The notes under the pieces: model-generated
Database searches by the model: none
Told to the model about the DNA's origin: nothing
The model's input: only the letters and a program-made list of their open reading frames with translations
In this document: one piece after another, positions 10,171 to 18,023 of the stretch
How the letters are laid out: each line of letters opens with the position of its first letter
Numbering within the stretch: position 1 is the stretch's first letter
Program-made: the position numbers and the translations under genes
Source: Chara braunii
Lineage: Eukaryota > Streptophyta > Charophyceae > Charales > Characeae
Direction of reading: 5' to 3'
DNA: 23,054 nucleotides
Assembly (NCBI GenBank): GCA_003427395.1
Contig: BFEA01000175.1
Location: 530,579 to 553,632, forward strand

Positions 10171-10258
10171 CTCTGTTGAATATACAAGGAATTGAAGGTA
10201 GTATTTTACTCATGTTAAGTCATGGACTGGTTTCTTCAGCCCTTTTTTTATGTGTAGG
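10170..10258 (+). pseudogene. nad4: Fragment of mitochondrial nad4 exon (NADH dehydrogenase subunit 4)
   Basis: The + strand frame encodes a hydrophobic stretch including LLMLSHGLVSSALFLCVG, a highly conserved transmembrane segment of plant mitochondrial complex I subunit ND4. It follows directly on a group II intron 3' end, matching the plant arrangement in which an intron interrupts nad4 just upstream of this segment. The similarity stops abruptly at about 10258, where antisense rRNA begins, so only about 28 codons survive. An ORF that continues past this point is a chance fusion. It is non-functional in the nucleus. Confidence 0.85.
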
Positions 10259-10427
10259 TCCGTTGAGCGAGAGCCCTTCCACACGGGCCCCCCGGATCAC
10301 TATGGCCGACTTTCGTCTCTGTTCGACTTGTAGGTCTCACAGTCAGACAGACTTTGACCATTACGCTCTACAGTTGCGCAAAGCGCTAGCTTGAGCCTAC
10401 CTTCGCGCGCCTCCGTTACTCTTTAGG
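10259..10427 (-). rRNA. rrnL: Fragment of mitochondrial large-subunit rRNA (domain V region)
   Basis: On the minus strand the segment reads from CCTAAAGAGTAACGGAGG through GACTGTGAGACCTACAAG to CATAGTGATCC and GCTCTCGCTCAACGGA. These are hallmark conserved sequences of the peptidyl-transferase half of 23S-type rRNA, around E. coli positions 2263-2430 by memory. The variant bases resemble plant mitochondrial rather than plastid LSU rRNA. It is truncated on the 3' side by the nad4 junction and on the 5' side by the group I intron. About 169 bases remain. Confidence 0.9.
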
Positions 10428-10870
10428 CAATTGTGTTAATCTAATCCCGCTTGGAATTTAATATTGATAGGTCAAGTACCTACACTTTGATAAATCAAGC
10501 CTGAGCCTGGAGACACGAAGTGTTGATTAGATCCCAAGCGAAACGCTTGAGCTTCCAATCGCCTGGAAGTTCAGACTGTATCATCATCCCATCTTATATA
10601 TATGGGATGTCTGGCATGCAGTCATTGAGGCTTTACGGTCTTAGACTTCCTTCCCTGCTGATTGTCCTCACTGACGCATTCATTATTGGATACTCGGCGG
10701 AGGTTTAAAAGGGATTCTGAGGGTTGTGAGCATTCGAAGCGCAGCTTAGTGCATGAGTAGTTCCTTAATACGTCAACAAATATTCATGATTCTCCCCAGG
10801 ACTTCTGAATCACGTCATGTTCTCAGACTGTTCTCAGCCGAAGCCGGGTAATGGCCCCGGTATCTCAAAG
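10428..10870 (-). ncRNA. Group I intron within the mitochondrial LSU rRNA fragment
   Basis: The minus strand shows the conserved group I core in order. P3 is CATGC (10751-10755) with GCATG (10615-10619). P4 is GCTG (10742-10745) with CAGC (10657-10660), inside a Q-like element reading AATCAGCAGG. P7 is GACTG (10619-10623) with CAGTC (10574-10578), inside R- and S-like elements. P8 is a perfect 8-bp hairpin, CATCCCAT/ATGGGATG (10585-10609). The terminal G falls at 10428, directly before CCTAAAG of the exon. A P2-like hairpin lies at about 10845-10862. The 5' splice site and 5' exon are not found, so the 5' end is approximate. No homing endonuclease frame is present. Confidence 0.85.
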
Positions 10871-10899
10871 GATCTCAAATAAACTGTACTATTTGATAT

Positions 10900-10950
10900 G
10901 GGACGCTGGGCCCGGGCCCACATGCTGCTCCCCACGAATAGATTGGAGCC
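10900..10950 (+). repeat. Solo copy of the dispersed GGACGCTGG hairpin repeat
   Basis: GGGACGCTGGGCCCGGGCCC is followed by a GCTGCTCCCCACGAATAGATTGGAGCC-like tail, which matches the copy at 20405-20459 in both halves. The C-rich centre has diverged. It abuts the end of the mitochondrial insert. Confidence 0.75.
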
Positions 10951-11833
10951 CCTGTTTTTCAAAAAGGTTGGGATGGGGGGGGACAGGGTCGGGATCGGCG
11001 GGGAAGGGTCGGGATGGGTCGTGATTAGATAGAATCGAAACCATTGCACCACTCCCAACCCCCAACCTCCCAGAAGGCCTGAAGGCTGAAACTCTAGTAA
11101 CCCAAAAAATTGAAAACACCACGGAGTTAGACAGATTTCGATAATTTCGGGGAGCGCAAATCAGCCCCCCGTTTCAAAAAAAAAAAAAAAAAAAAAAAGC
11201 CCGGATTTTTTACTTGCCCAGGTCACCCCGCCGAGTGTGCCTGACCTGCCCGTGCGGGCCTGGTAGACCAGCTAATAATTTGATACTATCAATAGTAAAT
11301 TAATCTTAATTACATCTACTACCTGTAGTAAGGGAAAACTTGCGTCATACCCCAGAATAGCCAGGCCCTAAGCGCGGCAATCTGGGAATCTTAATTCAAA
11401 CTTCGGGCACAGGTCTTGGTCTGTTCCGCGTGGGAGTAGCGTTGGGCAGGGTAATTCTGTCTTATTACATTGTCTTGGTGTGCACGAGCATGCGTAGCAT
11501 TGTGTCCTTTTCGTTGTTGGTGGGAAGTACTGGCTATGGGGGAAGTGGGTATCGTCGTGTTTCGTTTTGTCCTGTAGGCGTGGGATTTTGTTTTTAGTAT
11601 ATTCCCAGTGTCGTTTCGGAGTGGTGCAAAAAACTTTTGTCCTATCTGTAGTAGTTATTGAGTCTTTTCCGTAATGCTCAAAAAATATTTAGAAATGAGT
11701 GCAGTAGGCACTCCAAACGAGGAACCACCGACTGTTTGGCACTACTGAAGGGTGCTCAATTGGGCACACAAAAAGACTCGGAAAAAATCAAGGGGAGGAC
11801 ATACAACAGAAGAAGGACCAACAACATAAAACT

Positions 11834-11836
<3 letters not shown>
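10951..11836. other. Unassigned intergenic DNA
   Basis: It holds a G-rich, GGGTCGGGAT-repeating stretch (10970-11020), a poly(A) run of about 24 bases (11176-11199) and otherwise unique-looking sequence. A frame at 11658-11981 runs into the TG repeat and is not credible as a gene. Confidence 0.4.
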
Positions 11837-11872
<36 letters not shown>

Positions 11873-11880
11873 CGCGCGCG
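11837..11880. repeat. (TG)n followed by (CG)n microsatellite
   Basis: About sixteen TG units (11837-11869) pass into alternating CG (11873-11882). It forms the outer end of the composite element described next. Confidence 0.95.
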
Positions 11881-12390
11881 CGTGGTGGGTGACGGGGGGT
11901 TGGGGCGACCCCTCCCCCACAAATCAATCAATCAACAAAAAACAAAAAAAAACAAAATCGAATCAATCAATCAATCAGTAGGGGGGTGGGGCGACCCCTC
12001 CCCCACCAATCAATCAATCAACAAAAAAACAAAAGCAAAATCAAATGAATGAATGAATCAATCAACGGGGGGGTGGGGTGACCCCGACCCCACCAATCAA
12101 TCAATCAATAAATAAATCAACGGAAAAAGAAAAAAAAACGCGTTGGTTTTTTTTTTTTGTTTTTTTTTTCAATTACCTTCACTCACTGCCAAACCCCCCC
12201 ACCCAAAAATTTATTTTTTTTCATTTTTCTTTGTTTGAGAGGGTGGGGCTGGGGTTGCGCCGCCCCATGGCTCTTCACAAATCCCCAACCCCCCTACCCA
12301 CTAGTCGCCATGTGGCCGCAAAGTTGCGCGGCCGCGCGGATCCGCGGGGTCGCGGACCTGGCCGCGGCCGCGGACTTGGCCGCGCTTGGC
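11837..12390 (+). repeat. Composite low-complexity element, copy 1
   Basis: The order is (TG)n, then three tandem units of about 86 bases starting near 11896, 11981 and 12066. Each unit has a self-complementary GGGTGGGGCGACCCC-like box and an (AATC)n tract with A runs. A T-rich block (12146-12172), a CCCCCCCACC block, a second T-rich block and a CCAACCCCCC segment follow, ending in a GC-rich GCGGCCGCGG-type region. The same order occurs in reverse at 15030-15462. It is probably a non-autonomous or nested repeat family, and coding frames through it are artefacts. Confidence 0.65.
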
Positions 12391-12857
12391 CACCGCCGAG
12401 GGAGATTCATAGGTTCCAGTGTGATGCGTGCAAGGTCTCGATGTATGAGCACTCTGGTGTATGCATGCTGTAATATGAGAGTTGTGGATGTTTGATGTCT
12501 CCTTGTCTAGGAGAACCTTATGAGTACGTGTGTGTGCGCGCTTCCAAGCGCGACGATAGGGATTGCTGGGTGTCGACCGTCTGCATGGCAGCATGAGCAC
12601 ATGAGTGTGTTGGTCCCTCCTCCCGTCCCCGAGCTCCTTTTTGCCCTGAATGTCATGTGTATGTGCAGGACTCCACGCCTGTCTCCTTTCGACCCCTCTC
12701 CCATCCAAGCGACGCCGAATCTTGGCGGAATGAGCGGGTTTAGTCCCGCGACTGCGCTCGGAGACCGGAGCGATCAGTCGATCGCGTCTCCGCGACGCGG
12801 CCGATATCTCTGTGACTCGGCAAAACCCCGGATTCCCGGTCCAGCACTCACGTTGAC

Positions 12858-12860
<3 letters not shown>
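12391..12860. other. Unassigned stretch before the GA repeat
   Basis: A 284-codon frame (12520-13374) crosses this stretch, translates the GA repeat as Arg-Glu repeats and continues to the MITE edge. Neither side of the repeat shows a recognisable domain, and the opposite strand is also widely open, so I do not call a gene. Confidence 0.35.

Positions 12861-12925
<65 letters not shown>
12861..12925. repeat. (GA)n microsatellite
   Basis: About thirty-two uninterrupted GA units. Confidence 0.97.
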
Positions 12926-12926
<1 letters not shown>

Positions 12927-13355
12927 AAGGCAAGATTTCGGCGATCGTCGCATGGCGCCAACGTTCATCTCAACGGACGTCAGCGCGGGTCCCTGCCCGT
13001 GCCTGAACTTCGCATCGGTCCCTCACAGCGCGCTGCCGACCTTTCCCATCGCAAACGACGACAGCGTGTACCACGACGCGGACTTGCACAGCGCTCTGCG
13101 AAGAACCGAGCAAGTTCATGTGTACAACCCTGCCAAAGCCTGCCATATCGGAGGAAGTGGGTTTGTATTGATTGATTGGTTCTCTTCCCCTCCCCTAGTA
13201 TTGCCCTACAGGGCCTACACCGACCTAACGGTGCTGCTCTGGTCTGCGGCCTATGCTGTGTGGCGGCCTCGGTTTAACTTCGAATTTGCCATTGGTGTCG
13301 ACAGGGGGATTCATGTTCCTGGCGAAGGCTGGTCTTGGGATACGAAGGAGCAACT
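12926..13355. other. Unassigned, GC-richer sequence
   Basis: Base composition is more balanced than in the neighbours and the frame to 13374 stays open, but the peptide after Met 12952 has no motif I recognise. It could be the exon of a gene cut by the MITE, or chance. Confidence 0.3.
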
Positions 13356-13670
13356 CTGTGTAGACCCCGTATGAATACGGACCGTCCGTACGTACGTACG
13401 GCTGTACGTACGGGCTCATGTGGTCGTACGGGCCGTACGTACGAAAAAAAAACAAAAAAGAAAATTTTCAAAAAAATGTGAAAACAAATAATGTTATTCA
13501 GAAAAATAAACTGAAACACTTTTGCCTCAGGGTCATATTGAAATTCGTTACCAAATTTAAGATAAAAAAAAAACGTTGTTTTTTTTTTTTTTCTCGTACG
13601 GGGCTATATGTACGGCCGTACGTACGACCGTACGATAAACCCCCCGTACGTCGTACGGAGTGTTACACAG
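13356..13670. mobile_element. Foldback MITE with CGTACG-rich terminal inverted repeats
   Basis: The termini are CTGTGTA (13356-13362) and its complement TACACAG (13664-13670). About 80-90 bases on each side are imperfectly inverted and packed with CGTACG words. The arms end in an A run on the left (13444-13452) and a T run on the right (13578-13592), around an AT-rich core with no coding capacity. The flanks carry a probable 8-bp target duplication, GAGCAACT at 13348-13355 and GAGCAGCT at 13671-13678, with one mismatch. An 8-bp duplication suits a hAT-type transposase acting in trans. The superfamily is an inference. Confidence 0.8.
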
Positions 13671-14168
13671 GAGCAGCTCGGTTCCCAAAACTCTCCTGCA
13701 ACGCAGGTGCCCTCCCAGCTAACTTTCGAACCTAGGTTCCCTCTGCCTACCCAACCCCAGTCGACCCCGCTCATAGTCACTCGCGCCGAGTCGTGTGGGC
13801 TCGACGAGTCTCATACTGAGGCCTGAAACTTAATTCTGGGGCGACCGCCCCCCGGGCCGCGCAAACCACGCGCAGCAAGATGCAGAAAAACTCCGCTCCT
13901 CCGATTTTTCGATTTCGTTTGCCTTTCCCTTTTTGAGTTGTCATTGATGGCCCCTATATAACGATCTGTTGCTCCGTCCCTTATACTCGACGACGGATCG
14001 AACCTCTAACAAGGCCGCCACCCTCGGCCCGAAACAAGAGTCCCCCGTTCCGCCCGGGTGACTCAACCCCACGGCCAAAAATCCTTGGCCACTCCCCCAA
14101 CTACTCTGATCGGCGACCGAAGTATGGAACACATCGCGGGGCATGAGGTTAGCGCATCACATGCCAGC
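13671..14168. other. Unassigned
   Basis: A TATATAA at 13955-13961 is followed by C-rich sequence. Frames here have no recognisable products. Confidence 0.3.
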
Positions 14169-14452
14169 TGGGGATCTTCGGAGATCACCCACTAGGCATG
14201 GTAGGGGTAGGGTAGGAGTGTCGTAGACTTGGAACACGAATGATTGATGAGATGGGACTTAGTAGGGGGGCTATTGCCGGTTTGGTCAGGAGGGGGGGAC
14301 GGATCAGGTGAGACTCGTGGTATCCCGTTGCTACGGTAGTTGGGGATCTTGGGGGGTTCAGCCACTTTGCTCGGGATGGGTTAAGTAGGAGGCCCATAGA
14401 CTTATAATGCGAACAATTGATGAGATGAGACTTAGTAGGGGGCTATGGCCAG
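14169..14452. repeat. Tandem duplication, offset 172 bp
   Basis: TGGGGATCTT at 14169 and 14341 begins two diverged copies. Both carry ATTGATGAGATG(G/A)GACTTAG and GGGGGCTAT(T/G)GCC. The matched part is about 112 bases of each 172-base offset. No coding sense. Confidence 0.75.
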
Positions 14453-14549
14453 TAGGATAGATAACCTGCTTCCCACCTTTTTTTTAAATAGCTCACAACC
14501 AACAAGGGAACAACTACGAACAACAACTGTTACAGTGAACACATTGAAT

Positions 14550-14770
14550 AACCTAATAAGTTAAACCACCAGTGCTTGGCCCAGCTATCGGCCGCGGAAA
14601 ATGAATTTGGGCGCTACTGTAGTGGCCTATACATTTCCTAAAGTGTGGCTTGTTAACGGGCACAGGTTCGGCGGTCTTGAGACCCAACGCTTTCGTCTCT
14701 TCGGAGTTTCCGAGGAAGACTGAAGGCGTTGAAGTCACCACCAAAGTTTGTTAGGAGGTCAATCATCGAT
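14550..14770 (-). pseudogene. Possible fragment of a second LINE endonuclease
   Basis: On the minus strand, AACTTTGGTGGTGACTTCAA (about 14730-14749) encodes NFGGDFN, resembling the central metal-binding GGDFN motif of APE endonucleases, followed by an Arg-rich, Ser-containing stretch. The surrounding frame is short and no other endonuclease motif is visible, so this may be coincidental. Confidence 0.3.
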
Positions 14771-15089
14771 GAGTCGACTGGGATTGACTGATGGGGCAGG
14801 TGGAGGTGTGAGCGAGATGGCAACATCTCGTGGTCAGTGTGCAGAAGGCGTCCTTGTGCAGGGATTGGCACACGTTGCGGTTTTAGAGGAGACCACTTCA
14901 CCACAGGATCTCCAACGCCAGGCAGATGCATGGTTGTCTGAGCTGGAAGATATACAACACCGTATACAACAGATTGTCGGAGTCTTGTCCTTCATTGTCC
15001 AAGCCTGGCCGGCTATGAATCCCCAGCAGCCGCGGTCACCGCGGGCACGACCTCGGACCCCGGCTGTGCCCGTGAGGCCGCGGTCATGA
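14748..15089 (+). other. Unassigned 113-codon open frame
   Basis: The frame has a hydrophilic middle with a possible short helix (around 14900-15000) and a Pro/Arg-rich end encoded by a GC-rich segment that belongs to the inverted composite repeat. No family is recognised. It may be part of a decayed retroelement. Confidence 0.25.
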
Positions 15090-15305
15090 CCACGGCGACC
15101 GCGGAATGCTACGGCCCACAGCGGCCGAGGGGAGAGGGGGTTGGGGGTCGGGGTTGCGGATTGGGGTTCCGGAACCCTCGCCCTACCCACTTGAAAAAAC
15201 AATGGTTAAAAAAAATAATTTTGGGGGGGTCATTTTTTGTGTGTGGAAAAAAATAATAAAAAAATAGAAAAAAAAAAAATTGATTGATCGATTGAGTGAA
15301 TGTCA

Positions 15306-15347
<42 letters not shown>

Positions 15348-15356
15348 GTGAGTGAG

Positions 15357-15392
<36 letters not shown>

Positions 15393-15414
15393 GGGGGAGA
15401 TCCTCCCAAACCTC

Positions 15415-15462
<48 letters not shown>
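15030..15462 (-). repeat. Composite low-complexity element, copy 2 (inverted)
   Basis: Read on the minus strand, this has the same order as 11837-12390: (TG)n from 15458 to 15421, a CGGGGGGAGG...CTCCCCCACC box, (AATC)n from about 15390 to 15282, T-rich blocks, a GACCCCCCC block, CCCCAACCCC segments and a GC-rich CCGCGG region. The two copies face each other about 2.6 kb apart. Confidence 0.65.
15282..15390. repeat. (ATTG)n tetranucleotide array
   Basis: Tandem ATTG units with a short GAGTGAGT interruption near 15345-15359. It is part of the composite element and mirrors the (AATC)n tracts at 11920-12120. Confidence 0.95.
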
Positions 15463-15464
15463 TC

Positions 15465-15895
15465 TCTCTAAAAAAATAATAATAAAAATAATAAAAATAA
15501 GAAATAAAAAAGAAAAAAGAAAAAAAGAAAAAAGAAAAAAGAAAAAAGAAAAAAATAAAAAATAAAAAAAAGAAAATAAAAAATAAAAATAAAAATAAAA
15601 ATAAAAATAAAAATAAAAATAAAAATAAAAATTAGAACTAAAAAAAAATAAAAGATTAAAAAAAAAAAAAAGAAACTAATTAATAGACAAGTAACTAAAT
15701 AAATAAATAATATTATTCAAAATTTTAATAAATTATTTTTTAATAATAGTTTTAACAAAAATAAATATATAAAAATAAGGAATAAATAGATTAATAACAT
15801 GAAATTCGATTAATATACAAATACTAATTTAATTTTTTTTTAGAAACATAGGTAAAAGGCCATAATACCTATAAAAATATAATAAAACTAAAAAG
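15465..15895. repeat. A-rich low-complexity tract
   Basis: Almost only A with interspersed T or G, including a clean (AAAAAT)n array at about 15570-15632 and AT-rich sequence after it. No gene is present. Frames of lysine and asparagine are artefacts. Confidence 0.9.
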
Positions 15896-16280
15896 ACAAC
15901 CGGCAGCAAATTAAGAAATTACACCTTCACAGTTCGGTAAGACTTAAAGGAGAACATACGATGTCCCTGTTATCCTAAAAACAACCGAAAAAATTCCTGT
16001 TGGTAGCTATATGCAAATACTTGCATAATCCACTGCCCATCTCACAGCCCTCAATATAACCATTATGCATACCCCCACCAGGAACCCGTAACCCCTACTA
16101 GCTTAGTAAAACTACACTGGCTACCGTCTTCACCACATCAACCACATTTCGCACTAAAGTTATGGGTATTCTTGCCCTTATACGAAACCAATGTTTTGCA
16201 CACGCGTAACAAAGGCACCGATTTGCGTATGGGGGCTGCTCGGTCCGGGATGTCTGTGTTGCCTGTCGGTGATGACGGAT
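15896..16280. other. Unassigned
   Basis: Ordinary base composition returns here. One + strand frame near 16100-16170 encodes KLHWLP, a short motif seen in some LINE and retroelement tails, but nothing else supports it. Confidence 0.3.
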
Positions 16281-16299
16281 GTTCGTCGGAGTGACTCCC

Positions 16300-16800
16300 T
16301 GGCTCAGTGGGTGGTGGGAACCATGTGCTGCTTTGCTCCGTGTTGGATGCGTGGACGTCCTCGTCTGCGCTCCGCTGCTGCCCTGCTGCCTGTCCCGCTT
16401 GGCATTTGCTTCGCGTGTGGTTCTCTGCGGGTTGATGTGTTCGCTGTGCGGTGTGGCCGTGTTGTTGGTGTTGCCTTGCGCTTCGCTGCTCCGCTGCCGT
16501 GCTGCTCATCCGTTGGCCGTGCCTTCCGTGCTTGCCGCTTATGTTCCCTGTAGGTTGGTTGCCTTGTTGCTGGTGCCTTGTGCTCCGCTCCACGGTTGCC
16601 CAGCTGCTGGGTCACTCGCCCTGTTGTCCCCTACAGTGCTGTTGCCTTGCTTGTGTTGCCTTGTGCTTCACTACACGGCTGCCGCGCTGCGTGCCATGTC
16701 GTTCCTTGCAGTCGTTTTTGGCATTGTGCAGCCGTGTTGCCTCTACTGTGTTGCCTGGTGCTTCACATGGTTGCTGCCTGCTGCTATGTTCCTCTTGGGG
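16300..16800. repeat. Degenerate GC-rich minisatellite, period about 75-90 bp
   Basis: Blocks repeat the words GTTGCCTTG(T/C)GCTTC, CACGGCTGCC or CCGCTGCCG, GCTGCT and TGTTCC(T/C)T, clearest from about 16460 to 16800. The lack of stops gives overlapping frames of 100-220 codons on both strands, which I attribute to the repeat and not to genes. A weak echo (GTTGCCTTACTGCTTC) appears again at about 17018-17033, after the ribozyme. Confidence 0.6.
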
Positions 16801-16875
16801 ACAGTCTACCTTCAACAAGGGTCAAAGGGTTCATGACCCAAACCATCAAATACGGGGATTCCGCAGAATCGGCGC

Positions 16876-16931
16876 AGATTGTCGAGGGTTCAGCCTCCTG
16901 ATGAGTCGGTGCAACTCCGACGAAACAATCT
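16876..16931 (+). ncRNA. Type III hammerhead self-cleaving ribozyme
   Basis: All elements of the hammerhead fold are visible. Stem III is AGATTGT (16876-16882) with ACAATCT (16925-16931), 7 bp. The cleavage triplet GTC ends at 16883. Stem I is GAGG (16884-16887) with CCTC (16894-16897), loop GTTCAG. Core CTGATGA is at 16898-16904. Stem II is GTCGG (16905-16909) with CCGAC (16917-16921), loop TGCAACT. Core GAA is at 16922-16924. Predicted cleavage is after C16883. In plants this form is typical of retrozymes, small non-autonomous retroelements that make circular RNAs. Only one copy is seen here, so a solo LTR or an unrelated host is also possible. Small hairpins precede it at 16821-16841 and 16857-16870. 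Confidence 0.92.
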
Positions 16932-17193
16932 ATCATCAGTTTTTGTTTTTTTTATTTTTTATTTTTTTCGTTTTGTGTTTTTCTGTTACTTGGTCTGTTG
17001 TCTACTTTGTTGTCTTGTTGCCTTACTGCTTCTTGACTTGCTGTCTGTGGTTTCACCCCAATTATGGGTGGTTTGATTTCTCCTGCGGTATGGATTGTTA
17101 TGTGCAAAAGTCTTGAGGTCTTTCTTCTTAGGCAATCGTGTATGCATGCCCTGTTACTCTGCTTGCTGCGTTCGCGGGGTTCTGTTTATTTCA
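16932..17193. other. Unassigned T-rich sequence after the ribozyme
   Basis: A T-rich tract (16940-16985) is followed by pyrimidine-rich sequence with weak similarity to the minisatellite upstream of the ribozyme. No gene is recognised. Confidence 0.35.
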
Positions 17194-17244
17194 ACACACA
17201 CACACACACATTCAAATACACACACACACACACACACACACACA
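17194..17244. repeat. Interrupted (CA)n microsatellite
   Basis: Two CA arrays are separated by TTCAAATA. Confidence 0.95.
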
Positions 17245-17956
17245 TCCGTAAAAAGAAATAAATTAATTTATTTTTCTATTTCTCTTCTCCACCTTTTCTG
17301 TTTTTTATTTTTTATAATTCAAAAAAATTATCTGTTTCCAAAAAAAAAAAAAGGGTTGTAGGGCTTGATTCTTTTTTTCCCCATTATTTAATTCAGGAAA
17401 ATCTGTGTAAATTCATGTCCGCGGCACGGCCGAGGCCAGCCGCGGATGCGAACATGAATATGGCCGCCCTCCGAGCTCAACCCCGCGGACGCGTCCGCGG
17501 GTGTTTCATAGACTGGGACAAAGCAGCAATGGAGATAAAAGCGAACTCCTTAATATACAAAATTCTTCACACAATTGGACGCCCTGGGCCCAATCCCCAA
17601 TCCGTCTGAACCACCGACAACCATAGCCACAAGGCCCTGCCACCGTTGGCGTCCAATCTCCACCACCGCTCCGTCCCTATGACTGTCTTACCCCAAGTCT
17701 ATCGCTAAGCCCGCCCATCACGTCGTCACTCCGCCCGTCACTTGGGCTCATCAAGCCTGTTCGACTCTGCGGATTTCGCGCATAGCTCGCGCAGCATGGG
17801 AGCCGAGATCAAAGAGAGTGAGAGGAAGGGGTTGCGAGAATTTATAGCGCGGAAGGCGGCGGAGAGCCAGCGAGAAGCACGGGGTGTAGATGAGCAGGAC
17901 AGAAGAAGGGCAGAGGTTCCAGAAGGGTCGAAGGGGGCGAGCCGAGTGATCTGCGT
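17245..17956. other. Unassigned, with a GC-rich CCGCGG segment
   Basis: AT-rich DNA with an A run (17340-17352) is followed by a GC-rich stretch at 17418-17502 rich in CCGCGG, similar in style to the ends of the composite elements. Frames on both strands (17742-18209 and its complement) overlap the hairpin and have no recognised product. Confidence 0.3.
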
Positions 17957-18023
17957 GATTGGGATGGTCGTCCAAGTGGGGTGCGCTTCCCGCTCCCACC
18001 ACATTGACCCGACCATCCCAATC
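17957..18023. repeat. 67-base hairpin with perfect 14-bp arms
   Basis: GATTGGGATGGTCG (17957-17970) is exactly complementary to CGACCATCCCAATC (18010-18023). Inner segments CAA-GTGG and CCAC-A-TTG also pair with a bulge, so most of the 67 bases can fold. It could be a microRNA-precursor-like foldback, a small MITE or a chance palindrome. No duplicate is seen in the window. Confidence 0.75.

Larger units (their letters stand above)
9960..10898. other. Nuclear copy of mitochondrial DNA (NUMT), rearranged
   Basis: The segment joins two mitochondrial genes that would not normally abut: the 3' end of a nad4 group II intron plus the start of the next nad4 exon (+ strand), then a large-subunit rRNA fragment with a group I intron (- strand). 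The junction is at about 10257-10260. The flanks are repeats and transposon remnants, so a nuclear insertion of concatenated or recombined mitochondrial DNA is the simplest reading. The left limit is uncertain. The right limit is placed before the dispersed repeat that starts at 10900. Confidence 0.75.

Noticed and set aside
10101-10394. 97-codon frame read as a protein
   Set aside because: It is intron sequence, a nad4 fragment and antisense rRNA read through, so it is a chance fusion.
11658-12052. Frames through TG and AATC repeats (Val-Cys and Ile-Asn-Gln repeats)
   Set aside because: These are translations of microsatellites.
12520-13374. 284-codon open frame spanning the GA repeat
   Set aside because: Part of it is Arg-Glu repeat translation. 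No domain is recognisable on either side, the opposite strand is also open, and it runs to the MITE edge.
14241-14425. TGATGAGATG words as further hammerhead cores
   Set aside because: They lack the CTGATGA start, the GAAA half and pairing stems.
16085-16260. KLHWLP-like peptide as a retroelement tail
   Set aside because: A six-residue resemblance only, without neighbouring conserved residues.
16279-17116. Cys/Leu-rich frames of 185 and 221 codons
   Set aside because: They arise from a stop-poor GC-rich minisatellite that is open in several frames and on both strands.
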